A stretch of DNA of 19,210 bases. It comes from an uncultured Chloroflexota bacterium (GTDB lineage Bacteria > Chloroflexota > Dehalococcoidia > UBA2979). The notes below the pieces were generated by a model, which saw only the letters and a list, made by a program, of their open reading frames with translations, was not told the origin of the DNA and ran no database searches. This document shows positions 13,238 through 19,210 of this stretch, piece by piece. Where the stretch lies: positions 1-19,210 of the forward strand of contig CADEHD010000008.1 in the NCBI GenBank assembly GCA_902827055.1. Direction: 5' to 3'. A program made the translations under genes and the position numbers. How positions within the stretch are numbered: the stretch's first letter is position 1; each line of letters opens with the position of its first letter.

Positions 13238-15457
13238 ATGGTAAGCGCCTCTGGTAGCCGTCCGACGGCGCGCTTCCAGTCGCTTCCCCCGCGGGAGCGG
13301 GCAGTGCTGTTCGCGCTGCTCGTGGCGTGGCTGGTCTTCGCCGGTCTGTATCCGTGGTTCCCAGGCGTCCAGCGCTTCGAGGTCGGCACGGTGCCGACCG
13401 TCGAGTTGCATGCGCCTCGCGATGTCTCCTACGTGTCGGACGTGCTGACGCGCCAGCGGCGCGAGGAAGCGGGTGCTTCCGTTGCCGAGGTGCGCGTGTT
13501 CGATCCGGCGGTGCGGGCGCGGCGCGTCGCGGACCTGGACCGGCGCCTCGAACGTATCGACGTCGTCCGGCGCGACGTGACGCTCTCGGCAGCGGCGCGC
13601 GAGTCGGCGGTTCGGTCGCTGGGTGAGGACGTGCTGTCCGAGCGCAGCGCTGCCGCGCTCGTGGCGGCCTCGGAGACGCAGTGGCGCGCCGTGGTGGAGC
13701 AGGCGCGTGCCGCACTCGGCCGGGCGCTGGCGTCGCCGCTGGGAAGCACTGCCGACGTGGACGCGCAGCGGCTGCAGCTCGCGGGGTTCCTGCCGCCCGA
13801 GCTCGGACCCGATCTCGCCGGGGCGACGGTCGAACTCGCGTCGCCGTTCGTGGCCGAGACGGTCGCACTCGACCGGGAGCGCACCGCCACGCTGCGCGCC
13901 GAAGCGATGGCGCGCGTCGAACCCGTCGAGGTGTCGGTGGCTGCCAACGATGTCGTGGTGCGGCCGGGGCAAGCGCTCACCGCCCTCGACATCGAACGGC
14001 TGGACTGGCTGGGGCTGCGCTCGCGGCCGCTGTCGCCTTCGGCGGTGCTGGCGACGGCGGCGGTCAGCGCGCTCGTGGGCGCTTGCTGGGGAGGATTCCT
14101 GTTCGTGATGCGGCCGCTGGGCCTGCGACGCCTGCTCCACATGGCGCTGGCGGCGGTCATGCTCGGGGTTCCGTTCGCGATGCTGCGCGTGGCGCTGCCG
14201 TTCGTACTGCCGGATGGCGCAAACCACTACCTGTGGAGCGCGCTCCCCATTGCGGTGGTGGCGATGACTGCCGCCGTGCTGCTCGACCCCGTGAGTGCCC
14301 TGATGGTGGCCGTCACGATCGCCGTGGGGGTAGGGTTCCTGGCTACGAACATCCCGCCCGAGAACGGGCCGCTGCTCGCGCAGGACGCGATGCGCCTCGT
14401 CCTGCACGTGGCGGCGAGCTCGATCGCTGGCCTGCTGGTCGCTGCGCAGACCGACCGCGTGCAACGGTTCCTGGCCGCAGGAGCGGCGGCAGGACTTGCG
14501 GGAGCGTGCGTGCTTCTCGCGTTCTGGCTCCTGAACCCGGCACGAACGCTGCAGGACCTGCCGTGGATCCTGGGCGCGTCAGCTCTCGGCGGAGTGGGCT
14601 CGGGTGTCCTGACGCTCGCCGCGATGGTCGGACTCAGCCGCCCGTTCGGGGTGATCACGCGCATTCGATTGCTCGAGCTGGCGCAGCTGAGCCACCCTCT
14701 ACTGCGGCGCCTGCAGGACGAGGCGCCGGGGACGTTCCAGCACGCCGTGCTCGTGGGGAACCTCGCGGAGCGCGCCGCGGACCGCATCGGCGCGAACGCG
14801 CAGCTCGCGCGCGTGGGGGCGTACTACCACGATGTCGGCAAGCTCGTCGCTCCGTCCTTCTTCGTTGAGAACGTGCACCCCGATGCCAATCCCCACGAGG
14901 GTCTCGACCCCGTGCAGAGCACCCGGGTCATCCATCAGCACGTCACCGCCGGATTGGAGCTCGCGCGGCGCGCAGGGTTGCCGCCCGCGGTCACGCAGTT
15001 CATCCCCGAGCACCACGGGACGCGCCTCATGACGTTCTTCTATCGACGTGCGGCGGAGAGCGACCCCGATGTCGATGTGGAGTTGTTCCGCTACCCAGGG
15101 CCTCGCCCGAGCTCCCGCGAGAGCGCGCTGGTCATGATCGCGGACGCCTGCGAAGCGACGGTGCGTGCGAGCATCGACCGTACCGAGGAGCGCATTCGCG
15201 CGATCGTGGACAGCGTGATCCGGGAGCGCATCGAGGAGCACCAGTTCGACGAGTGCGACGTGTCGATGCGTGACCTCGCCGCCGTGGCCGATTCCTTCAC
15301 GCGCTCGCTCGCGGCGGTGTACCACCCGCGAGTCCCGTACCCCCAGCCCACCACGCGCGAACTCGATGCGCGACGGGTGGAGGCGTTGCCTCCGCCCCCG
15401 TCCGCGCGCGCCGAAGCCCCTCGGTCGCTGGGCGTGCCGGGCACGGACGACGCCTAG
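13238..15457 (+). CDS. 7TM-HD family phosphohydrolase (PgpH-like, probable c-di-AMP phosphodiesterase)
   Basis: A 739-aa membrane enzyme. An N-terminal helix (about 22-42) is followed by an extracellular 7TMR-HDED-type domain (about 43-265), a block of about seven helices (about 268-480) and a cytoplasmic HD domain (about 490-670). HD metal/catalytic residues are H502 (FQHAVLVGNLAE), H531-D532 (YYHDVGKL), H566/H568 (VIHQHVTAG), H592-H593 (PEHHGT) and D636 (MIADACEA). Characterised relatives (Listeria PgpH) degrade cyclic di-AMP to pApA. All hallmark residues are present, so activity is likely. The C-terminal 60 residues are Pro/Ala-rich and probably disordered. The start has no clear ribosome-binding site. 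In many genomes ybeY follows pgpH; here purQ does. Confidence 0.9.
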   Translation: MVSASGSRPTARFQSLPPRERAVLFALLVAWLVFAGLYPWFPGVQRFEVGTVPTVELHAPRDVSYVSDVLTRQRREEAGASVAEVRVFDPAVRARRVADLDRRLERIDVVRRDVTLSAAARESAVRSLGEDVLSERSAAALVAASETQWRAVVEQARAALGRALASPLGSTADVDAQRLQLAGFLPPELGPDLAGATVELASPFVAETVALDRERTATLRAEAMARVEPVEVSVAANDVVVRPGQALTALDIERLDWLGLRSRPLSPSAVLATAAVSALVGACWGGFLFVMRPLGLRRLLHMALAAVMLGVPFAMLRVALPFVLPDGANHYLWSALPIAVVAMTAAVLLDPVSALMVAVTIAVGVGFLATNIPPENGPLLAQDAMRLVLHVAASSIAGLLVAAQTDRVQRFLAAGAAAGLAGACVLLAFWLLNPARTLQDLPWILGASALGGVGSGVLTLAAMVGLSRPFGVITRIRLLELAQLSHPLLRRLQDEAPGTFQHAVLVGNLAERAADRIGANAQLARVGAYYHDVGKLVAPSFFVENVHPDANPHEGLDPVQSTRVIHQHVTAGLELARRAGLPPAVTQFIPEHHGTRLMTFFYRRAAESDPDVDVELFRYPGPRPSSRESALVMIADACEATVRASIDRTEERIRAIVDSVIRERIEEHQFDECDVSMRDLAAVADSFTRSLAAVYHPRVPYPQPTTRELDARRVEALPPPPSARAEAPRSLGVPGTDDA

Positions 15458-15479
15458 GGCGGTAGCCGCGAACCGAGCC

Positions 15480-15485
15480 TATACT
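15480..15485 (+). promoter_or_regulatory. Possible -10 element (TATACT) for purQ
   Basis: TATACT, a near-consensus -10 hexamer, ends 18 nt before the purQ ATG in the 46-nt gap after the pgpH-like gene. The region about 17 bp upstream is GC-rich with no recognisable -35 box. Confidence 0.42.
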
Positions 15486-15503
15486 CGCGCCCAGGAGGCA
15501 TCG

Positions 15504-16202
15504 ATGCGCGCGGCTGTGCTTGTGTTCCCCGGCACGTGGAGCGATTCGGACTGCGTGTACGCCCTCGAGCAGGTCGGCGTGCCGTCGCGTCGCGTGTGGC
15601 ACCGCGAGACGCGCATCGACCCCGACGAGCTGGTCGTCCTCGCTGGCGGCTTTTCGTACGGCGACTATCTCCGCTGCGGCGCGATCGCGCGGTTCTCCCC
15701 GATCATGAGTGCGGTGCAGGCGCACGCCGCTCGCGGCGGGCTGGTCATCGGGATCTGCAATGGCTTCCAGATCCTCTGCGAGGCCGGGATGTTGCCCGGT
15801 GTGCTGATGCGGAACGCCTCGTTGCAGTTCCGCTGCCAGGACGTCCACCTCCGTGCGGACAGCCTTGCGTCGCCGTTCACGCAGGGGCTCGATCCCACCC
15901 GTGCGCTCCGGGTGCCGATCTCGCACGGCGAGGGGAACTATTTCGCGGACGACGCCACCCTGGATCGCCTCGAGGCCACGGGGCGCGTGGCATTCCGCTA
16001 CTGCGACGCGTCCGGTGCGGTGACTCCGGAGGCGAATCCGAACGGGTCCTTGCGCAATATTGCAGGCGTGCTGAACGAGGCAGGCAACGTGCTGGGGATG
16101 ATGCCGCACCCGGAGCGCGCCTGCGATCCGCGCCTTGGTGGCGACGATGGAAACGCAATCTGGCGTTCAGTGCTTGGGGCCGTAGGGGTTTCCGCCCGCT
16201 GA
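15504..16202 (+). CDS. purQ: Phosphoribosylformylglycinamidine synthase, glutaminase subunit
   Basis: PurQ releases ammonia from glutamine and hands it to PurL in step 4 of purine synthesis. The 232-aa class-I amidotransferase has VLVFPGTWSDSDC at the start, GGFSYGDYLRCGAIA (about 49-63), the nucleophile elbow GIC85NGFQILCEAG, ISHGEGNYF, and the triad partners H202 and E204 in MMPHPERA. The start ATG 15504 has a perfect AGGAGG (15493-15498) at 5-nt spacing. The open frame continues upstream within pgpH but has no supported start. Stand-alone PurQ normally works with PurS and the short PurL. purL lies downstream after an unrelated small lipoprotein gene, but no purS is seen. Confidence 0.95.
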   Translation: MRAAVLVFPGTWSDSDCVYALEQVGVPSRRVWHRETRIDPDELVVLAGGFSYGDYLRCGAIARFSPIMSAVQAHAARGGLVIGICNGFQILCEAGMLPGVLMRNASLQFRCQDVHLRADSLASPFTQGLDPTRALRVPISHGEGNYFADDATLDRLEATGRVAFRYCDASGAVTPEANPNGSLRNIAGVLNEAGNVLGMMPHPERACDPRLGGDDGNAIWRSVLGAVGVSAR

Positions 16203-16240
16203 ACTCAGAAGAAAATCCTTCCGTGATGTCTGCATACCAG

Positions 16241-16269
16241 TTGAGGGTAACGGCGCTCGGCCGTAGCCT
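16241..16269 (+). promoter_or_regulatory. Sigma-70-like promoter of the small lipoprotein gene
   Basis: TTGAGG (16241-16246) and TAGCCT (16264-16269) are 17 bp apart, about 64 nt upstream of the ATG at 16334. The downstream leader (about 16276-16333) contains a perfect 16-bp palindrome (16296-16311). Confidence 0.52.
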
Positions 16270-16295
16270 TTTTCTGGTCCGGTGCCGCTGTGCGG

Positions 16296-16311
16296 CCCGG
16301 TGCGCACCGGG
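16296..16311. repeat. Perfect 16-bp palindrome in the lipoprotein leader
   Basis: CCCGGTGC (16296-16303) is followed directly by its reverse complement GCACCGGG (16304-16311). It lies between the presumed transcription start and the AAGGAG ribosome-binding site (16319-16324). It could be a protein-binding site or an RNA hairpin; with zero loop, a DNA site is as likely as an RNA structure. Confidence 0.5.
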
Positions 16312-16333
16312 TGAACGCAAGGAGAAGATTGCT

Positions 16334-16588
16334 ATGGTTTCGAAGCGCTGGGCACAGGTCGGACTGGCTCTAATCGTCGCGGGCTCCGCCGTAGGCGCCG
16401 CTTGCTCCGGGGGCGAAGAAGAGGCCCCGAAGGCGACCGGCACCACCAAGGCTGCGACTGCCGCCGCCACCACCAAGGCCACGTCTGCTGCCTCGACGCC
16501 GACGGCTGCGCCGAAGGCTGCCACGACTGCCGCCACGGCTGCGTCGACCGCCGCCGCGAAGGCCTCTCCGACCGCAGCCGCGAAGTAA
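16334..16588 (+). CDS. Small Ala/Thr/Lys-rich probable lipoprotein
   Basis: An 84-aa exported protein. A basic N-terminus (MVSKRW) and a hydrophobic stretch (VGLALIVAGSAVGAA) lead to C24, followed by SGGEEEAPK, which is typical of a lipoprotein after signal peptidase II cleavage. The -3 residue is Gly rather than the usual Leu/Val/Ile, so lipidation is likely but not certain. The mature part (about 55 residues) is almost only Ala, Thr, Lys, Pro and Ser (TTKAATAAATTKATSAAST...), low complexity and probably extended or disordered. No domain is seen. ATG 16334 has AAGGAG at 9-nt spacing. It has its own promoter and a strong terminator, so it is an independent unit inserted between purQ and purL. 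Confidence 0.68.
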   Translation: MVSKRWAQVGLALIVAGSAVGAACSGGEEEAPKATGTTKAATAAATTKATSAASTPTAAPKAATTAATAASTAAAKASPTAAAK

Positions 16589-16612
16589 CTTCGCTGCTCG
16601 CTTGAGACTCTG

Positions 16613-16648
16613 AGCTGCCGCCCAACCGGGCGGCAGCTTCGTGTTGTC
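16613..16648 (+). terminator. Rho-independent-type terminator after the lipoprotein gene
   Basis: A perfect 11-bp stem, AGCTGCCGCCC (16613-16623) and GGGCGGCAGCT (16628-16638), has an AACC loop and is followed by TCGTGTTGTC. The U-run is poor but the stem is the strongest in the window. It ends the small lipoprotein transcript. Confidence 0.68.
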
Positions 16649-16719
16649 CGGAACGCCCCTCTCTCCGGGCGTGGTCGTCGCGGCCGCTCCGCTTCTCGCT
16701 CCTCCCCCGCACCCCTTGC

Positions 16720-16725
16720 TACCCT
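16720..16725 (+). promoter_or_regulatory. Possible -10 element (TACCCT) for purL
   Basis: TACCCT lies 33 nt upstream of the purL GTG, after the lipoprotein terminator, so purL needs a promoter in this gap. The same hexamer forms the -10 of the merR-type promoter at 19058. No clear -35 box is seen. The rest of the 16639-16758 stretch shows no other feature. Confidence 0.33.
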
Positions 16726-16758
16726 CGTGGCTCCTGACGCCGAGTCCGAGGAGCCGTC

Positions 16759-18978
16759 GTGACCGTCGATGACCACACGCTCGCCCAGGTTGCGATGTCC
16801 CGCGACGAGTACGCGCGACTGCTCGATCTGCTCGACCGCGAGCCCACAGAGGTCGAGCTCGGCATGGCCGGCGCGCTGTGGTCGGAGCACTGCGGCTACA
16901 AGCACACGAGGCCGTTGTTCAAGCACTTTCCGACGACCGGCCAGTACGTCCTGACGAAGGTCGGCGAGGAGAACGCGGGCGCGATCGACCTCGGTGACGG
17001 CTGGTGCGCGGTGTTCAAGATGGAGTCGCACAACCACCCGAGCGCCATCGAGCCCTACGAGGGCGCGGCGACCGGGGTCGGGGGCATCCTCCGCGACATC
17101 TTCGCGATGGGTATGCGGCCGATCGCGCTGCTCGACTCCCTGCGGTTCGGGCCGCTCTCAATCTCGCACAACCGGCGGCTATTCAAGGGCGTCGTCGCGG
17201 GCATCGGCGGGTACGGCAACTGCATCGGCGTCCCCACAGTCGGCGGTGAGGTGCAGATGCACCCGGCGTACTCGGGCAACCCGCTCGTCAACGCGATGTG
17301 CGTTGGCATCGGGCGACGCGAACACCTGCTGTCGGCGGCCGCCCGAGGCGTCGGCAACCCGCTCGTGCTGGTCGGCGCCGACACGGGGCGCGATGGCATT
17401 CACGGCGCGACGTTCGCATCCGTTGAGCTCGATGAGGACTCGGATCAGCGCCGGCCCGCCGTCCAGGTGGGCAACCCCTTCATGGAAAAGCTCCTGATGG
17501 AGGCCTGCGTCGAGCTGGCAGAGCAGCACCGTGACTGGATCGAGGGCCTGCAGGACCTCGGGGCGGCGGGGCTGACTTCGAGTGCAGTCGAGTCCGCGAA
17601 CCGCGCCGGTACGGGCTTCGAACTCGACGTGGCGCTGGTCCCGCGGCGAGAGCGCCAGATGACCCCTTACGAGGTGATGCTGTCCGAGTCTCAGGAGCGC
17701 ATGCTCGTGATCCCGAAGCGCGAGCATCTTGACGACGTGCTGGCGCTGTTCCGGAAGTGGGAGTTGCACGCCGACGTCGTCGGGCGCGTCACCGACGACC
17801 AGATGGCAACGATCCGGGACGGCGACGCCGTGGTCGCGCGGATCCCGATCGCGGTCCTCAGCGACCCTCCCCAGTACGACCTCGAGCCGATTCGCCCGGC
17901 CGAGCTCGACCGGCTCCACGCCGAGGACCTTGAGGCGCACCCCGATCTCGCGCCCGCCGAGGCGAGTGCGGCGGTCCTGCGGTTGCTGGGCTCGGAGAAC
18001 ATCGCGAGTCGCCGCTGGATCTTCCGGCAGTATGACCACCAGGTCCTGAATCACACTGTCGTCCGCCCCGGGGGCGACGCCGCCGTGCTCTGGCTCCGCG
18101 GCACGTCTCGAGGCATCGCCGTCGCGACGGACTGCAACGGCCGTTTCGTGGCCCTCGAGCCGCGTGTTGGGGCGGCCATGGCGGTGGCCGAGGCGGCGCG
18201 AAACGTCGTCGCCACCGGGGCGACGCCGGCGGCGATCACGGACTGCCTGAACTTCGGGAACCCGGAGAAGCCCGGGGTCGCGTACCAGATCGAGCAGTCG
18301 ATCCTCGGGCTCTCCGATGCCGCGCGTGCCCTCGGCACACCGGTGATCTCCGGGAACGCCTCGCTGTACAACGAGGTGCCCGAGGCCGCGGTGCTCCCCA
18401 CGCCCGCGATCGGGCTCGTGGGCGTGATCGAGGACATCGAGCGCCATCTCGAGATCGGCTTCCACGCGGGCGACACGGTCGTGCTCGTCGGTGCCGCGCT
18501 CGCGCAGCCTGCTCAGACGCTCGCTGGCTCCGAGTACCAGGCGCTCACGCTCGGACGTGCGGCGGGCCGCCCCTCGATCGATCTCGGCCTGGAGGTGCGG
18601 GTGCAGCGCCTCGTACTCGATGCGCATCGGCGCGGCTTGCTCACAAGTGCCCACGACTGTGCCGACGGCGGCCTGGCGGTGGCGCTGGCCGAGTCCTGCA
18701 TGGCCGGTGGCGTCGGGCTGCGTGGCGGCTCACCTGACCTGGGTGCTCGACTCGACGCCGCGCTCTTCGGCGAGGCGCCCTCGCGGTTCGTGGTGGGCAC
18801 GAGGGATGTCGCCGGGCTGATGGAGCTTGCGCGCGCGGCGGAGGTACCCGCGGTCGTGCTCGGCGAGGCCGGCGGTACGGTCCTCGCGATCGGTCCGGTC
18901 GCGCTCGACGTTGCCGTCGTGGTCGAGACGTACGAGCGTGCCCTGCCGGATCTCCTGTCGGGCGTCGACTCCGAGTAG
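16759..18978 (+). CDS. purL: Phosphoribosylformylglycinamidine synthase, synthetase subunit (small PurL)
   Basis: PurL uses ATP and ammonia from PurQ to turn FGAR into FGAM. The 739-aa protein is the short bacterial form. Motifs are WSEHCGYKHT (catalytic His at 44), KMESHNHPSAIEPYEGAATGVGGILRDIFAMGMRPIA, GGYGNCIGVPTVGGEV, LQDLGAAGLTSS, MLSESQERM and, in the second half, DCLNFGNPEKP, ISGNASLYNE and SAHDCADGGLAVALAES. Length and order are normal and no break is seen. GTG 16759 is preceded by GAGGAG (16748-16753) at 5-nt spacing. This form lacks the N-terminal PurS-like and C-terminal PurQ-like domains of the large enzyme, so it needs separate PurS and PurQ; only PurQ is nearby. Confidence 0.96.
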   Translation: MTVDDHTLAQVAMSRDEYARLLDLLDREPTEVELGMAGALWSEHCGYKHTRPLFKHFPTTGQYVLTKVGEENAGAIDLGDGWCAVFKMESHNHPSAIEPYEGAATGVGGILRDIFAMGMRPIALLDSLRFGPLSISHNRRLFKGVVAGIGGYGNCIGVPTVGGEVQMHPAYSGNPLVNAMCVGIGRREHLLSAAARGVGNPLVLVGADTGRDGIHGATFASVELDEDSDQRRPAVQVGNPFMEKLLMEACVELAEQHRDWIEGLQDLGAAGLTSSAVESANRAGTGFELDVALVPRRERQMTPYEVMLSESQERMLVIPKREHLDDVLALFRKWELHADVVGRVTDDQMATIRDGDAVVARIPIAVLSDPPQYDLEPIRPAELDRLHAEDLEAHPDLAPAEASAAVLRLLGSENIASRRWIFRQYDHQVLNHTVVRPGGDAAVLWLRGTSRGIAVATDCNGRFVALEPRVGAAMAVAEAARNVVATGATPAAITDCLNFGNPEKPGVAYQIEQSILGLSDAARALGTPVISGNASLYNEVPEAAVLPTPAIGLVGVIEDIERHLEIGFHAGDTVVLVGAALAQPAQTLAGSEYQALTLGRAAGRPSIDLGLEVRVQRLVLDAHRRGLLTSAHDCADGGLAVALAESCMAGGVGLRGGSPDLGARLDAALFGEAPSRFVVGTRDVAGLMELARAAEVPAVVLGEAGGTVLAIGPVALDVAVVVETYERALPDLLSGVDSE

Positions 18979-18997
18979 GGCTCGCCACCGCGCTCCG

Positions 18998-19021
18998 AGC
19001 GCTGCCGCACGCTGCGGCGCT
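18998..19021 (+). terminator. Hairpin after purL
   Basis: AGCGCTGCCGCA (18998-19009) pairs with TGCGGCGCT (19013-19021) except for a 3-nt bulge, with a CGC loop. It starts 19 nt after the purL stop. There is no U-run, so it may be a weak terminator or a processing/stability hairpin. Confidence 0.35.
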
Positions 19022-19032
19022 GGCTCGCCTCC

Positions 19033-19063
19033 TTGACCTTCGAGTAGCTCGAAGGTCTACCCT
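19033..19063 (+). promoter_or_regulatory. MerR-type promoter and operator (19-bp spacer with perfect dyad)
   Basis: TTGACC (19033-19038) and TACCCT (19058-19063) are separated by 19 bp, the over-long spacer typical of promoters controlled by MerR-family activators. Within it lies a perfect dyad: GACCTTCGAG (19035-19044), centre TAG, and CTCGAAGGTC (19048-19057). MerR-family dimers bind such a dyad and twist the DNA to realign the two boxes when the inducer is present. Its place just upstream of the MerR-family gene implies autoregulation. Confidence 0.85.
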
Positions 19064-19091
19064 CGATGCTGCGGAAGTACCGAGGGATGTC

Positions 19092-19210
19092 ATGCGCGTA
19101 TCTGAACTGGCCCGGCGCATCGGCGTACGGCCAAGCGCCATTCGCTTCTACGAGTCGGAGGGCATCCTCCCCGACCCTGGTCGAGGACCCAACGGATATC
19201 GCGACTACAG
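19092..19210 (+). CDS. MerR-family transcriptional regulator, N-terminal part
   Basis: The first 39 codons are in the window and the gene runs off the end. The protein begins MRVSELARRIGVRPSAIRFY, followed by ESEGILPDPGRGPNGYRDY. This is the winged-helix DNA-binding domain of the MerR family: a helix-turn-helix with the 'IR.YE..G.L.P.R..NGYR.Y' signature. GAGGG (19082-19086) lies 5 nt before ATG 19092. The effector domain is outside the window, so the signal (metal, oxidant, drug) cannot be told. The upstream 19-bp-spacer promoter with its dyad is most simply its own regulated promoter. Confidence 0.9.
   Translation, partial: MRVSELARRIGVRPSAIRFYESEGILPDPGRGPNGYRDY

Noticed and set aside
12494..14464. 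Very long minus-strand open frame (656 codons) opposite rpsU, yqeY and pgpH
   Set aside because: It crosses three well-identified genes and a terminator, has an Arg/His/Gln-rich composition typical of the antisense of GC-rich genes, and shows no recognisable motif.
16402..16605. Cys/His-rich plus-strand frame overlapping the lipoprotein gene
   Set aside because: It is an out-of-frame shadow of the Ala/Thr/Lys-rich coding sequence; its regular CR/HH pattern comes from the repetitive codons, and it has no ribosome-binding site.
1..19210. CRISPR arrays, tRNA/rRNA genes, insertion sequences, phage genes
   Set aside because: I saw no regularly spaced repeats, no cloverleaf or CCA-ended structure, no transposase or integrase motif and no flanking inverted repeats. 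Most of the DNA is occupied by housekeeping and respiratory genes.

Overview
The window is 19.2 kb of GC-rich bacterial chromosome, densely packed and almost entirely on the + strand. Only two small genes (1520-2013) run the other way. The gene set points to an aerobically respiring bacterium. It has a split, b6-type cytochrome bc complex, 4Fe-4S-type PurF, the small PurL form, a bS21 protein and a PgpH-type HD phosphohydrolase. I lean towards Chloroflexota (Dehalococcoidia-like), judging by the bc-complex layout and the style of the proteins. No rRNA or other taxonomic marker is present, so this is an inference of moderate confidence.

Layout. (1) 1-1513: the tail of a hotdog-fold thioesterase, then the folate genes folP and folK, overlapping by 4 nt. 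(2) 1520-2777: a divergent patch. A Trm112-like zinc protein and a 93-aa membrane protein lie on the minus strand, and a 221-aa unknown membrane protein lies on the plus strand. (3) 2781-7502: a CoA-binding (YccU-type) protein, then purF, purM and purH, closed by a double hairpin. (4) 7580-8326: a single family 2 glycosyltransferase, possibly read from a leaderless mRNA. (5) 8337-11978: a quinol:cytochrome c oxidoreductase operon behind a good promoter. It holds a 35-aa single-helix peptide, b6-type cytochrome b, an enlarged subunit-IV-like protein, a Rieske protein and a membrane-anchored diheme cytochrome c. (6) 12066-12349: two tandem mini-proteins that look like desulforedoxin paralogues, one lacking one Cys ligand and the other lacking nearly all. 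(7) 12360-15457: rpsU with its own promoter and terminator, then yqeY and pgpH. (8) 15480-18978: purQ and purL, separated by an 84-aa Ala/Thr/Lys-rich lipoprotein candidate that has its own promoter and terminator. (9) 19033-19210: the start of a MerR-family regulator behind a textbook MerR-type promoter, with a 19-bp spacer and a perfect 10+10 dyad.

Functionally, purF, purL/purQ, purM and purH cover steps 1, 4, 5 and the last two steps of IMP synthesis. PurS, which this short PurL form normally needs, is not in the window. The folate genes feed the one-carbon carrier used by PurH. The bc operon is a complete respiratory module passing electrons from quinol through Rieske and hemes b to a c-type cytochrome. 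I found no phage, transposon, CRISPR, tRNA or rRNA feature, and no gene-free stretch longer than about 170 nt. The most novel-looking items are the 35-aa peptide and enlarged subunit IV of the bc complex, the desulforedoxin-like pair that has lost metal ligands, and the MerR operator at the right edge.
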